A DNA stretch of 64,000 bases from Sphingomonadales bacterium 32-65-25. GTDB taxonomy: Bacteria > Pseudomonadota > Alphaproteobacteria > Sphingomonadales > Sphingomonadaceae. Below the pieces are notes generated by a model, which had not been told where the DNA came from, ran no database searches, and worked only from the letters and a program-made list of their open reading frames with translations. The first letter of the stretch is position 1. Every line of letters starts with the position of its first letter. Positions 9,643 through 17,993 of this stretch are shown here, one piece after another. The stretch covers positions 248,001-312,000 of the forward strand of contig NCEU01000007.1 of assembly GCA_002280855.1 (NCBI GenBank), read 5' to 3'. Position numbers and translations under genes: made by a program.

Positions 9643-10120
9643 GTCCGTTCCTCCCCTATGCCGATGTTTTAAGCATGAATTGCCAGCAGCGGCAACGCGC
9701 CAGACTTTTACAGATTTACGATAGTTAATCATAAATATTGCTTCAGTCATGGTTTTACGGCGTCCACGCTCACTCAATGTCAATAAGCAATATTGAATAA
9801 TATTTGTGTGAGCATTTCAGCAAAATTTTTGGTCGGGGAAGCGTGAAACATGCAAAAAATCCTGGAATCAGATGTGATATTGGTAGGATTTCATTGCTGC
9901 TGGGGGTTCCACTTGACGTTCTTGGGGAACGCATTCGGACCGAACGCAAGAGCGATCCCTCCCAGAATGAGACAATCGGGCGTGATAAGCGCTGAAGGGG
10001 ACGCCGGGCTGTAATACTCGTTAATGGAAAAATAGTTAACGAGCGTCAATGTCGCTTTACATTAAGTAACTTCCAAATTAGAAAGCTGGTGTATCAAGTG
10101 TTAACGAGTGAGGGCGGCGT
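9643..10120. other. AT-rich divergent intergenic region
   Basis: 478 bases between the divergent esterase-like gene and a small membrane-protein gene, clearly richer in A/T than the coding sequence around it. It must carry both promoters. I see no convincing protein gene: an open frame at 9804-9995 starts on TTG and has no ribosome site. The right-hand end holds three copies of the octamer TTAACGAG or its complement. Confidence 0.6.
10017..10108. repeat. Three TTAACGAG octamers, two as an inverted pair
   Basis: CTCGTTAA at 10017-10024 and TTAACGAG at 10036-10043 form an inverted pair 11 bases apart, and a third TTAACGAG lies at 10101-10108, just before the ATG at 10121. The arrangement looks like a regulator-binding region. 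The half site TTAAC resembles part of the CtrA motif, but the spacing does not fit the classical TTAA-N7-TTAA. Confidence 0.45.
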
Positions 10121-10303
10121 ATGATTTTTTCCGGTTTCGCACAGGGCATGGGCCAACTGCTGGCAACCGATGGTGCCTTGATGGTGCTGTCGATGCTGTT
10201 CGGTGTGCTGCTGGGCATGTTGTGGTCGGGTCGCTCGTTCCCGCGCCGCCTGCCGCGCTCGATGGCTCGGGCTTCGGCCAGCCAGTTGAACCGCTTCTCT
10301 TAA
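10121..10303 (+). CDS. Small single-pass membrane protein
   Basis: 60 residues with a hydrophobic helix at about 18-36 followed by a basic tail (SGRSFPRRLPRSMARAS). GAGGG stands about seven bases before the ATG. No family recognised. The positive-inside tail suggests the C-terminus is cytoplasmic. Short length and lack of a known family leave some doubt that it is expressed. Confidence 0.5.
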   Translation: MIFSGFAQGMGQLLATDGALMVLSMLFGVLLGMLWSGRSFPRRLPRSMARASASQLNRFS

Positions 10304-10350
10304 TCATCGCCGGGCTGGCTATCGCCCGACACGCAGACTAGCTTGGTGCC

Positions 10351-10980
10351 ATGCGCGCCATACCATTTTCAGCACTCTGTGTTCTGGGGGCGTTGCCAGC
10401 GATGGCAGCGCCCTCCTTGTGTGCGCATCTGCCCGAGCAGGGATCGGTGGCCGCCGCCGCGCCCCGCGAAAGCGTGGCGGCGAAGCCGCGAGCGGACCGC
10501 AGCCTGATCTGCCCTCCCGGATACGTGCTGGAAGCGTCGGCCCGTGTCCCTGTTTGCACCCGTCCCGGTCAAGCCCAGGTGGAGGGAGACCCGCGCGCTG
10601 CCTGCCGCGCCACTCTGGCGCTGGGGCCGGTGGCGCCAGTGCCGCTGCAGTGGCGGCCGACGCGCAGCTGCCCCGGCGGTGCAATCACGACGGTAGTGCG
10701 GCTGGAGGGGGCCAATCTCGCCTTGGCCGATGTCGACCTGGCCAGCGAGAGCCCCGGCGTGAAGGTTGAGACGCTGGGCGAGGAGAGCAAGGGCGTCAAA
10801 GCGGCCGAGCGCCCCTCAGCGCAGGGCTGCTTCGCCCATCAATGCCGGCTGGTGCGGCTGTCCATCAGCGCCGATGCGCCAGACGATGTGCTGCTGCGCT
10901 TCAGTATCAAGGATGGCGCCAGCAGCACGGCGCGCATCCCGGTCATCACACATTGCCCTGATCCGCTGGCGAAGCGCTGA
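10351..10980 (+). CDS. Secreted cysteine-containing hypothetical protein
   Basis: 209 residues with a cleavable signal peptide (hydrophobic stretch ending ALPAMAA) and about eight cysteines in the mature part (for example CAHLP, LICPPG, VCTRPG, ACRATL, SCPGG, GCFAHQC, THCP), which suggests disulfide bonds in the periplasm. No catalytic motif or family recognised. It is convergent with the M28 peptidase gene, whose stop abuts its own. Confidence 0.6.
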   Translation: MRAIPFSALCVLGALPAMAAPSLCAHLPEQGSVAAAAPRESVAAKPRADRSLICPPGYVLEASARVPVCTRPGQAQVEGDPRAACRATLALGPVAPVPLQWRPTRSCPGGAITTVVRLEGANLALADVDLASESPGVKVETLGEESKGVKAAERPSAQGCFAHQCRLVRLSISADAPDDVLLRFSIKDGASSTARIPVITHCPDPLAKR

Positions 10981-12363
10981 TCACTTCGTCCGGAGTGGCC
11001 GATCATCGGTGGCTGCCAGCCAGATCGCCGCCGTCCACGCCGCCACGTTCTGGTCAAGCTGCTTGCGGTCTACCTTGTCGAGTGTGTCGTCGGGCGTGTG
11101 GTGCACGTCGAAATAGCGCGTCATGTCCTGCCCCAGATCGAGCACGCCCACGCCGGTGGCGGCCAGCGGCCCCACGTCCGGCCCGCCGCCAGAAGCATTG
11201 GTGGCGGCGCGATCAATGCCCAGCGGCGCCAGCACGCCCGCGATTTCGCCGAGCAGCGGCAGACCAGCATCGGCGACCTTTGAGTCGATCTGATAAATCC
11301 GATCCGCCCCGGCATCGCTTTCGCCGGCCAGCACGATGTTTTCACCCGCATGCGCCGCGGCATAGGCGCGGCCGCCGATCAGGCCGAACTCTTCGGCGCC
11401 CCACAGCACCACACGGATGGTGCGGCGCGGGCGCTGGCCGGTGCGGTCGACATGGCTCTTGATGGCGGCCGCGGTGGCGAGGCTGATGGCGACGCCGGCG
11501 CCATCGTCGAACACGCCTTGGCCCAGATCCCAGCTGTCGAGATGCCCGCCGAGCACCACCACCTCACCGGGCACTGTGCCCGGGATTTCGGCGGTGACAT
11601 TGGCCGACTGGCCCGGCTTGCTGCTCGGCGTGGACACCAACTGCATCTGCACCGGCCCCGCAGCGCAGCGCCGCGCCAGCAGTTCGGCATCGGGCAGGGA
11701 AAGGGCCAGTGCCGGGATCGGCGCAGTGCCGGCCGGGAACACGGTGCCGCCGGTGTGCGGATTGCGGTGATAATCGGTGCCCAGGCTGCGGATCAGCACG
11801 GCGGCGGCGCCCTTCTGTGCGCCCAGGGCCGGCGCAGCGCGGCGTACGGCGCCGTTCACGCCGTAACTGCTGCCATCCTGCGTCACGCCCATGCGGTGAT
11901 CGACGAAAACGATGCGGCCCTTTACCGCCGCGTCGGGCGCGGCGCGGAAGGCGGCCAGAGTGCTGAAGCAGGTGACAGGCGCGGTGATCCCGCCGGCCGG
12001 CGTGGCGCCGGACGTGCCCAGCGCGGCGAGCGCCAGCTGGTGATTGCTGCCGACGATGGTGGCGCTGGCCTGCCCGCGCTCCCACAGCGTCAGCGGGAAG
12101 GCCTCCTCACGGATGTTGACCAGCCCCAATTTCTGCATTTCGGCCTTGGCCCACGCCCGGCCGCGCGCTTCGGCTTCAGTGCCGGCAAGGCGCTGGCCCA
12201 CGGTGTCGGTGAGGTTCGACAGCAGCCCCCACGCCTTGTTGCCGGCCAGGGCGGCATCGCGCAACTGGCCGGCGGTGGCCAGACGGTCAGCGCCGGCCGG
12301 CTGTGCGCTGACAGGAAGAGTGATGAGGCAGGCCGCGGTGGCCAAGGCAGTGATGCGGCGCAT
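10981..12363 (-). CDS. Secreted M28-family zinc aminopeptidase
   Basis: 460-residue exported metallopeptidase. A signal peptide covers about residues 1-20 (LATAACLITLPVSA). The middle region is a protease-associated-like insert. The M28 catalytic signature follows: GGHLDSWDLGQGVFDDGAG carries the first zinc His and the bridging Asp, WGAEEFG holds the catalytic Glu pair, GESDAGAD a further ligand, and YFDVHHTPDDT the last His. It probably removes amino acids from peptides outside the cytoplasm as a nutrient-scavenging enzyme. A second M28 gene with a different architecture lies at 33994-35367. Confidence 0.88.
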   Translation of the reverse strand: MRRITALATAACLITLPVSAQPAGADRLATAGQLRDAALAGNKAWGLLSNLTDTVGQRLAGTEAEARGRAWAKAEMQKLGLVNIREEAFPLTLWERGQASATIVGSNHQLALAALGTSGATPAGGITAPVTCFSTLAAFRAAPDAAVKGRIVFVDHRMGVTQDGSSYGVNGAVRRAAPALGAQKGAAAVLIRSLGTDYHRNPHTGGTVFPAGTAPIPALALSLPDAELLARRCAAGPVQMQLVSTPSSKPGQSANVTAEIPGTVPGEVVVLGGHLDSWDLGQGVFDDGAGVAISLATAAAIKSHVDRTGQRPRRTIRVVLWGAEEFGLIGGRAYAAAHAGENIVLAGESDAGADRIYQIDSKVADAGLPLLGEIAGVLAPLGIDRAATNASGGGPDVGPLAATGVGVLDLGQDMTRYFDVHHTPDDTLDKVDRKQLDQNVAAWTAAIWLAATDDRPLRTK

Positions 12364-12496
12364 GTGAGAGTTCCCCTGTTTGTGGGATGTCCTTTACGCG
12401 CCGGCAGTGCCGGGTCAATTGGCCGGTTTGCGCCCACCGCGCCCATCGGCTAATGCAGCCGCGTCCCTGCCAACACCAGATTTGCGGAGCCTCCCC

Positions 12497-14176
12497 GTGG
12501 CCTATCAATATGCGTTCGTGATGAAGGGTCTTTCCAAGACCTATCCCGGCGCCAACAAGCCCTGTTTCAAGGATATCACCCTGTCGTTCCTGCCGGGGGC
12601 GAAGATCGCCATCATCGGCCCGAACGGCGCCGGCAAATCCACCCTTATGAAGGTGATAGCCGGCATCGATACCGAATATGTGGGTGAAGCCTGGGCTGCC
12701 GAAGGCGTGCGCGTGGGTTACCTGCCGCAGGAACCGCATCTGGATCCCAACAAGGATGTGAAGGGCAATGTGATGGACGGGGTGCGCCCCGTGGCTGATC
12801 TGGTGGACCGGTTCAACGCCATCAGCGCCGAAATGGCCGACCCCAAGGACGATACCGATTTCGACAAGCTGCTCGAGGAAATGGGCACGCTGCAGGAAAA
12901 GATCGACGCGGTGGATGGCTGGACGCTGGACAACCAGCTTGAAATCGCCATGGACGCGCTGCGCTGCCCGCCGGGGGATAGCGGTGTGCAGAAATTGTCG
13001 GGCGGGGAAAAGCGCCGCGTCGCGCTGTGCAAGCTGCTGCTGGAAAAGCCGGAAATCCTGCTGCTCGACGAACCGACCAACCACCTTGATGCGGAATCCG
13101 TGTCGTGGCTGGAAAACCACCTCAAAGAATATAAGGGCATGGTGATCCTGGTTACCCACGATCGCTACTTCCTTGATAATGTGGTGAAATGGGTTCTGGA
13201 ACTGGATCGCGGCCGCGCCATTCCGTTCGAAGGCAATTATTCGGATTGGCTGGAAGCCAAGCAGAAGCGCCTGGGCCAGGAAGAGCGTGAAGACGCCAGC
13301 CGCGAAAAGGCCATCAAGCAGGAGCTGGAGTGGATCCGCGCCTCGCCCAAGGCCCGCCAGACCAAGAGCAAGGCCCGCATCAAGGCCTTTGACGAACTGG
13401 TGGAAAAACAGGCAAACCGCCGCCTGGGCGAAGCACAGATCCTGATCCAGATTCCGGAACGCCTGGGCAACAAGGTGATCGAGGCCCACAACCTCACCAA
13501 GAGCTATGGCGACAAATTGCTGTTCGAAAATCTGTCGTTCAGCCTGCCGCCGGGCGGCATCGTGGGCATCATCGGCCCGAACGGCGCCGGCAAGACCACG
13601 TTGTTCCGCATCATCACCGGCCAGGAAGTGCCCGATAGCGGCGAAATCGTCATCGGCGAGACCGTGAAGATGGCCTATGTCGACCAGAGCCGCGATGCGC
13701 TGGCATCTGACAAGAATGTCTGGGAAGAGATTTCCGGCGGCAACGACAAATTCTATTTCGGCAAGAACGAGGTGCTGACCCGCGCTTATGTGGGCGCGTT
13801 CAACTTCAAGGGGCCGGACCAGCAGAAGAAGGTTGGCCTGCTTTCAGGCGGTGAGCGCAACCGCGTGCACATGGCCAAGATGCTGGTGAAGGGCGGCAAC
13901 GTGCTGCTGCTCGACGAACCGACCAACGACTTGGACGTGGAAACCCTGCGCGCGCTGGAAGAAGCACTGGAAAGCTTCGCCGGTTGCGCCGTGGTCATCA
14001 GCCACGATCGCTTCTTCCTCGATCGCCTGGCGACGCACATCTTGGCGTTCGAAGGCGACAGCCACGTTGAATGGTTCGAAGGCAATTTCCAGATGTATGA
14101 GGAAGACAAGCGGCGGCGCCTGGGCGACGCGGCGGATCGGCCGCATGCGCTGACCTACAAGAAACTCACGCGCTAA
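12497..14176 (+). CDS. ettA: Energy-dependent translational throttle protein EttA (ABC-F)
   Basis: Soluble ABC-F ATPase that binds the ribosomal E site and gates translation elongation according to ATP/ADP. The 559-residue product has two ABC domains, each with GPNGAGK(S/T) Walker A, LSGGEKRRV and LSGGERNRV signatures, and LLLDEPTN Walker B. The linker and arm follow the EttA pattern (FFPGAKI-like LPGAKI, YVGEAWAAEGVRVGYLPQEP). I take the GTG at 12497 as start, giving an N-terminus (MAYQYAFVMKGLSKTYPG) and length like E. coli EttA; an upstream ATG at 12380 would add 39 low-quality residues. A perfect palindrome terminator follows. Confidence 0.93.
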   Translation: MAYQYAFVMKGLSKTYPGANKPCFKDITLSFLPGAKIAIIGPNGAGKSTLMKVIAGIDTEYVGEAWAAEGVRVGYLPQEPHLDPNKDVKGNVMDGVRPVADLVDRFNAISAEMADPKDDTDFDKLLEEMGTLQEKIDAVDGWTLDNQLEIAMDALRCPPGDSGVQKLSGGEKRRVALCKLLLEKPEILLLDEPTNHLDAESVSWLENHLKEYKGMVILVTHDRYFLDNVVKWVLELDRGRAIPFEGNYSDWLEAKQKRLGQEEREDASREKAIKQELEWIRASPKARQTKSKARIKAFDELVEKQANRRLGEAQILIQIPERLGNKVIEAHNLTKSYGDKLLFENLSFSLPPGGIVGIIGPNGAGKTTLFRIITGQEVPDSGEIVIGETVKMAYVDQSRDALASDKNVWEEISGGNDKFYFGKNEVLTRAYVGAFNFKGPDQQKKVGLLSGGERNRVHMAKMLVKGGNVLLLDEPTNDLDVETLRALEEALESFAGCAVVISHDRFFLDRLATHILAFEGDSHVEWFEGNFQMYEEDKRRRLGDAADRPHALTYKKLTR

Positions 14177-14185
14177 GCGCTCTTG

Positions 14186-14219
14186 CCGTCTTCCCGACTG
14201 CAGTCGGGAAGACGGTTTG
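14186..14219. terminator. Perfect 30-bp palindrome, bidirectional terminator
   Basis: CCGTCTTCCCGACTG (14186-14200) is followed directly by its exact reverse complement (14201-14215), then TTT on the plus strand. It lies between the convergent ettA and PNPOx-like genes and can serve both. In RNA a few central bases must open as the loop. Confidence 0.75.
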
Positions 14220-14221
14220 GT

Positions 14222-14818
14222 TCACGGCGCGACCCATTCTCCCGCCCACTCGTCCGCGCCGCGGAACACCGCCCGCCGGTGGCCGCTGTTCGCCAGATGC
14301 AGCCAATCAATCGCCGTCACGTCGATCCACAGCGTGGCGAAATTCGCCCGCGCGGGCTCGATCTGCTCGGCGGTCGGTTGCTGGCCTTCGATCCATGACG
14401 GCAGGCCCGACGAGGGTCCTGACAATGGCGTGCCGGGGGGATGCTCGGCAAGGTAGCAGCGGCGGGCGAACAGGGTGGACTGGTTCCAGATCCCCTCCAC
14501 CACGTCATCATCGGTGAGCACGCGCGCGGTGCCGGTGATGCGCAATTGCACCTGCTCGCCCACGTGATAGGCCAGCACGGCGACTGGCTTGCCATCCAAT
14601 TGCGCCACCTTCGGGCTGCGCGCGTCGGTGTGGAGGCGCAGCGTGGCGGTGGCGGGATCGGCCTTGCGCAGCACCATCACGCGAGCGTGGGGCAGGCCGT
14701 GTTCGTCCACGCTGGCGATGACGGGCGTGTGGACGGGGCTCTTGCGGTCTGCCCCGCCGCGCACCAGCAGACTCCAAGCGTGGGCGAGGATGCCGGGGAG
14801 CGAGTCTTCCGGCCTCAT
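14222..14818 (-). CDS. Pyridoxamine 5'-phosphate oxidase-family FMN protein
   Basis: 198-residue flavin-binding split-barrel protein. The segment SVDEHGLPHARVMVLRKADPATATLRLHTDARSPKVAQL (quoted here only as landmarks: RVMVLR, HTDARSPK) matches the FMN-binding core of PdxH-like proteins, and WLHLANSGHRRAVF matches their C-terminal dimer region. It lacks the complete PdxH C-terminus, so it is more likely a general PNPOx-like oxidoreductase than the vitamin B6 enzyme. Its ATG overlaps the stop of the upstream RidA gene by four bases. Confidence 0.72.
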   Translation of the reverse strand: MRPEDSLPGILAHAWSLLVRGGADRKSPVHTPVIASVDEHGLPHARVMVLRKADPATATLRLHTDARSPKVAQLDGKPVAVLAYHVGEQVQLRITGTARVLTDDDVVEGIWNQSTLFARRCYLAEHPPGTPLSGPSSGLPSWIEGQQPTAEQIEPARANFATLWIDVTAIDWLHLANSGHRRAVFRGADEWAGEWVAP

Positions 14819-15315
14819 TTCACTTCAACAATCGCATCCACCTCCACCGGCCAGCCGCGCGGCAGGCTGCCGGCGCCGGCGGCGACGCGGGGCGCCTTTC
14901 CGGCATCACCAAAGGCGGTGACCATCACTTCGGAAAAGCCGTTCATCACTTCGGGATGCTGGGTGAATTCCGGCGTAGCATTGACCAGACCCATCACCTT
15001 CACCACGCGCTTCACTTTGGAAAGATCGCCAAGCTCGGCCTTGATTGTGGCCAGCATGCACAGCGCCACCTTGGCGGCATTGGCCTTGCCCGCGGCCACG
15101 TCCATCGTCGCGCCCAGCTTGCCGGCACCGCCCGCCGGGCATTCGCCATGGCCGGCCAGGAACAGCAGTTTGCCCACGCGCGCGGCCGGCACATACAGGC
15201 CGATCGGTGCGTTGGGCGGCGGCAGCGTGAGTCCGGCTGCGGCGAGGCGCTGTTCCGGGGTTTCGGCCAGTGCCGGCGTGGCCATCAGGGCGAGAGCGAT
15301 AAGAGCGAAGCGCAT
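14815..15315 (-). CDS. Exported RidA/YjgF-family protein
   Basis: 166 residues, of which the first 18 form a signal peptide (RFALIALALMATPALA). The rest is the YjgF/RidA fold: LFLAGHGECP, then a long helix (GKANAAKVALCMLATIKAELGDLSKVKRVVKV), and WPVEVDAIVEV at the end. Cytoplasmic RidA deaminates reactive enamines, but this branch often lacks the key Arg and sits in the periplasm, so the activity is uncertain. Operon with the PNPOx-like gene (ATGA overlap). Confidence 0.75.
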   Translation of the reverse strand: MRFALIALALMATPALAETPEQRLAAAGLTLPPPNAPIGLYVPAARVGKLLFLAGHGECPAGGAGKLGATMDVAAGKANAAKVALCMLATIKAELGDLSKVKRVVKVMGLVNATPEFTQHPEVMNGFSEVMVTAFGDAGKAPRVAAGAGSLPRGWPVEVDAIVEVK

Positions 15316-15393
15316 GACCTGGGGACTCCTTGCCGGGTGTGACGCTCCGGCCTAGCATCCTGGCAAAGAACCGCAAACAGGGGAGGGCTGGGA

Positions 15394-16656
15394 ATGGCCA
15401 CATCACATCACGTAGCGGGCTTTGCCCATGGCCAGAATGGCAGCGCTGCCGAAACCGATCCGGCAGTGCTGGGCCTGATGCAGGGCGCGCCCGTGCCGGC
15501 TGAAAGCCAAGTGCGCTGGACCGATGGTTCGATGTGGCGCTTCCCGCAGCAGCGCTGGGCCTTTTCGCACATGCGCGAACTGGTGCCGACGGTGAATATC
15601 GGGCGCGAAGGGGCGGTGAGTGTGCTGCCGCAAGCGCTGCGCGATGACCTTGATGGTGTGCGGCTGACGACGCTCGACGGGCAGGCGATGACGTGGCGGG
15701 AAGCGCTGGCCGCGACCTATACGGATGCCATCCTGGTGATGAAGGACGGGGTGGTGGTGCAGGAACGCTATTTCGGTGCCACCACGCCAGCGACGCAACA
15801 TATCCTGTTTTCCGTCACGAAAAGCTTTGTCGGCACCATCGCCGAAATGCTGATCGAGGAGGGCAGGATCAATCCGGATGCGAAGGCGGGGGAGTATGTC
15901 GCTGAACTTGTCGGTTCGGGGTTGGGTGATGCGACGATCCGCGAAATCCTCGACATGCGCACTGGCCTCGCCTTCAGCGAGGATTATGTCCCCGGGCAGA
16001 CGGGCCTGACCGATGTGCAGCGCATGAGCATTTCCACCGGCTGGGTGCCGCGTCTGGCCGATTATGCCGGGCCAGATGGGAATTTCGCCTTCACCGCCAG
16101 CCTGGGCAAGAACGCCCCGCACGGCAGTGATTTCGTCTATCGCACCCCCAACACCAGCGCCCTGCAATGGATCATCGAACGGGTGGCGGGTGCCAGCCTG
16201 GCGGAGCAGATCCACGCGCGATTCTGGGCGCGGATGGGGATGGATCATGATGCCGCGCTGGGCGTGGACCGGCTGGGCACCGGCTTTGGCGGCGGCGGCC
16301 TGATGGCGTCGTTGCGCGATATCGCCCGCATTGGCGAGATGATGCGGCTGGGCGGGCGCTCCAATGGCCAGCAGATCGTGGCCGAAGCCGTGGTGGAGCG
16401 CATCTTTGCCGGCGGCGATCCTGCCGCGTTTGTCGCCTGCCAGTACACCGGCAACCTGGATGGCAATTATGGCAGCCAGTGGTGGCACCGCGCCGGCGGT
16501 CAACTGATGGCGATGGGTGTGCACGGGCAGGGCATTTATGTGGACCGGGCGGCCGGCGTGGTGATCGCCCGGTTGGGCAGCCACCCGGTGGCGAGCAACC
16601 GCGGCAATGCCGCCGTGACCACGCCGGCCTATGATGCCATCGTAGCCGCGATCTAG
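15394..16656 (+). CDS. Serine hydrolase, class C beta-lactamase fold, 6-aminohexanoate-dimer hydrolase-like
   Basis: 420-residue hydrolase related to NylB/EstB. The SxxK motif is SVTK in LFSVTKSFVG near residue 140. A Tyr in FVYRTPNTSALQWI probably gives the second catalytic element, and MGVHGQGIYVD is the C-terminal motif of the NylB branch. No signal peptide is evident, so it may be cytoplasmic. NylB relatives hydrolyse amides or esters; the physiological substrate here cannot be read from sequence. Flanked by genes on the other strand, so it is a single-gene unit. Confidence 0.8.
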   Translation: MATSHHVAGFAHGQNGSAAETDPAVLGLMQGAPVPAESQVRWTDGSMWRFPQQRWAFSHMRELVPTVNIGREGAVSVLPQALRDDLDGVRLTTLDGQAMTWREALAATYTDAILVMKDGVVVQERYFGATTPATQHILFSVTKSFVGTIAEMLIEEGRINPDAKAGEYVAELVGSGLGDATIREILDMRTGLAFSEDYVPGQTGLTDVQRMSISTGWVPRLADYAGPDGNFAFTASLGKNAPHGSDFVYRTPNTSALQWIIERVAGASLAEQIHARFWARMGMDHDAALGVDRLGTGFGGGGLMASLRDIARIGEMMRLGGRSNGQQIVAEAVVERIFAGGDPAAFVACQYTGNLDGNYGSQWWHRAGGQLMAMGVHGQGIYVDRAAGVVIARLGSHPVASNRGNAAVTTPAYDAIVAAI

Positions 16657-16666
16657 GCCCTGAACC

Positions 16667-17236
16667 TTAGTAAGCGCTGCTCACCAGCCGCATTGCGCCG
16701 GGTTCCATAGCGGTGAGCGCGCGCGCCGCGATGCGCGGTACGTCGGCTGAGGGCAGGGCCAGCAGTTCATCGGCAACGCGGCTGGCCTGTGTGCAGAACC
16801 GGCGACGATCGGGCACGCTGGAAAAGCCATTGTACAGCCGGGTCATCGCCACATCATGGCGCGCCTGGCCGGCCGTGCCATGCTGTTGGCGATAACGGGC
16901 CTGTTCGGTGGAATAAACTTCATTCAAGAGGTTACGGTGCGTTTTGAGGATTCGGTTGTAATCATCGCGCAGGGCCTGGTTGCCGCACAGCAGCGCCGCG
17001 ACATTGAGCCCGCCGCGGAGCGCCCACACCACCTCGGCGCTGGCCGCCACATTATCAGGCACCAACCGGGTGACGGCGGCGGGCTCGATGGCCTTCACCG
17101 GCGCGGCCGGCACCATGGCGACGGGTCGCGGAGGGGCCTGATTGGTGCTGCATGCCGCCAGGCCAATCAACGCCAGCACGCTGGCTGCACGTGTCCCCCG
17201 CGCTGGCAATGCCGCCAGCGCCTTGATCCCCTTCAT
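16667..17236 (-). CDS. Hypothetical lipoprotein
   Basis: 189 residues with a lipoprotein signal (ALIGLAAC, Cys near residue 29) followed by a Pro/Ala-rich linker. The mature domain is helical, with two cysteines (LLCGNQ and RFCTQA) that could form a disulfide and a LKTHRNLLNEVYSTEQARYRQQHG helix. I do not recognise a family. Convergent with the serine hydrolase gene. Confidence 0.6.
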   Translation of the reverse strand: MKGIKALAALPARGTRAASVLALIGLAACSTNQAPPRPVAMVPAAPVKAIEPAAVTRLVPDNVAASAEVVWALRGGLNVAALLCGNQALRDDYNRILKTHRNLLNEVYSTEQARYRQQHGTAGQARHDVAMTRLYNGFSSVPDRRRFCTQASRVADELLALPSADVPRIAARALTAMEPGAMRLVSSAY

Positions 17237-17320
17237 GATTCCCTCTCCCGGTATCGTGATCTTGCCTGTTGCCGATAAAGCCGAGGCTGGCTTTCACCAG
17301 CCTGAACGGCCCTGGCTGCG

Positions 17321-17983
17321 TCAGCCCGTCGCAGCCAGCCAGCGGCTCACCTGGTGCAGATCATCGGCCACGGCCAGCAGGCGCGGCGTGATTTCGGGCG
17401 TGGCGGGCAACAGATCGGGCACCATTATCACGGGCACACCGGCCAAGTGCGCAGCGATGATGCCATTGTAGCTGTCTTCCAGTGCCAGCGCGGCGCCGGG
17501 CGCGATGCCAAGGCGGGCGGCGGCGGTGCGATAGGGTTCGGGATGTGGCTTGCCGTTGGCAACGTCGTCGCAGCCAACGATGGTGGCAAACCCATCCAGC
17601 AGCCCGACATGGCCCAGATGCGCGCGGGCCAGCGCCTGTTCGGACGAGGTGACGACGGCAGCCGGAATGCCAGCCGCGTTCACCTGGGCCAGAAGGTCTG
17701 CCGCGCCCGGCTTTAGCGGCCGGATCGGCCCCCATTCGCTGCGAATGCGCTGCCGCACTTGGGCGCGTATCACATCATAATCCAGCAACGCGCCAAAGCG
17801 ACCCTGCATGATGGCCCGGCTCGCCGGTTCCGGCCGGCCGATCAGTTCCGCATAATCGGCGCGGCTCATGGCAAAGCCGAAATCCGCCATCACCGCGATC
17901 ATGGCATCACGGATCAGTCGTTCGGTATCGAGCAGCAGGCCGTCCATATCGAAGAGGACGGCCGCCGGGCGGGCGTTGATCAT
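17321..17983 (-). CDS. HAD-superfamily phosphatase, beta-phosphoglucomutase-like subfamily
   Basis: 220-residue haloacid-dehalogenase phosphohydrolase. Motif I is LFDMDGLLLDTE, with the nucleophile Asp and general acid Asp. Motif II is VVTSSEQ, motif III the Lys in NGKPHPEPY, and motif IV LEDSYNG. A helical cap sits between motifs I and II. The pattern fits the YcjU/GS1-like sugar-phosphate phosphatases. It lies 10 bases downstream of fumarase on the same strand and may share its transcript. Confidence 0.85.
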   Translation of the reverse strand: MINARPAAVLFDMDGLLLDTERLIRDAMIAVMADFGFAMSRADYAELIGRPEPASRAIMQGRFGALLDYDVIRAQVRQRIRSEWGPIRPLKPGAADLLAQVNAAGIPAAVVTSSEQALARAHLGHVGLLDGFATIVGCDDVANGKPHPEPYRTAAARLGIAPGAALALEDSYNGIIAAHLAGVPVIMVPDLLPATPEITPRLLAVADDLHQVSRWLAATG

Positions 17984-17993
17984 TTTTGGACCG

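Noticed and set aside
9804..9995. Small open frame in the AT-rich spacer
   Set aside because: Starts on TTG, no ribosome site, and no similarity to a known small protein.
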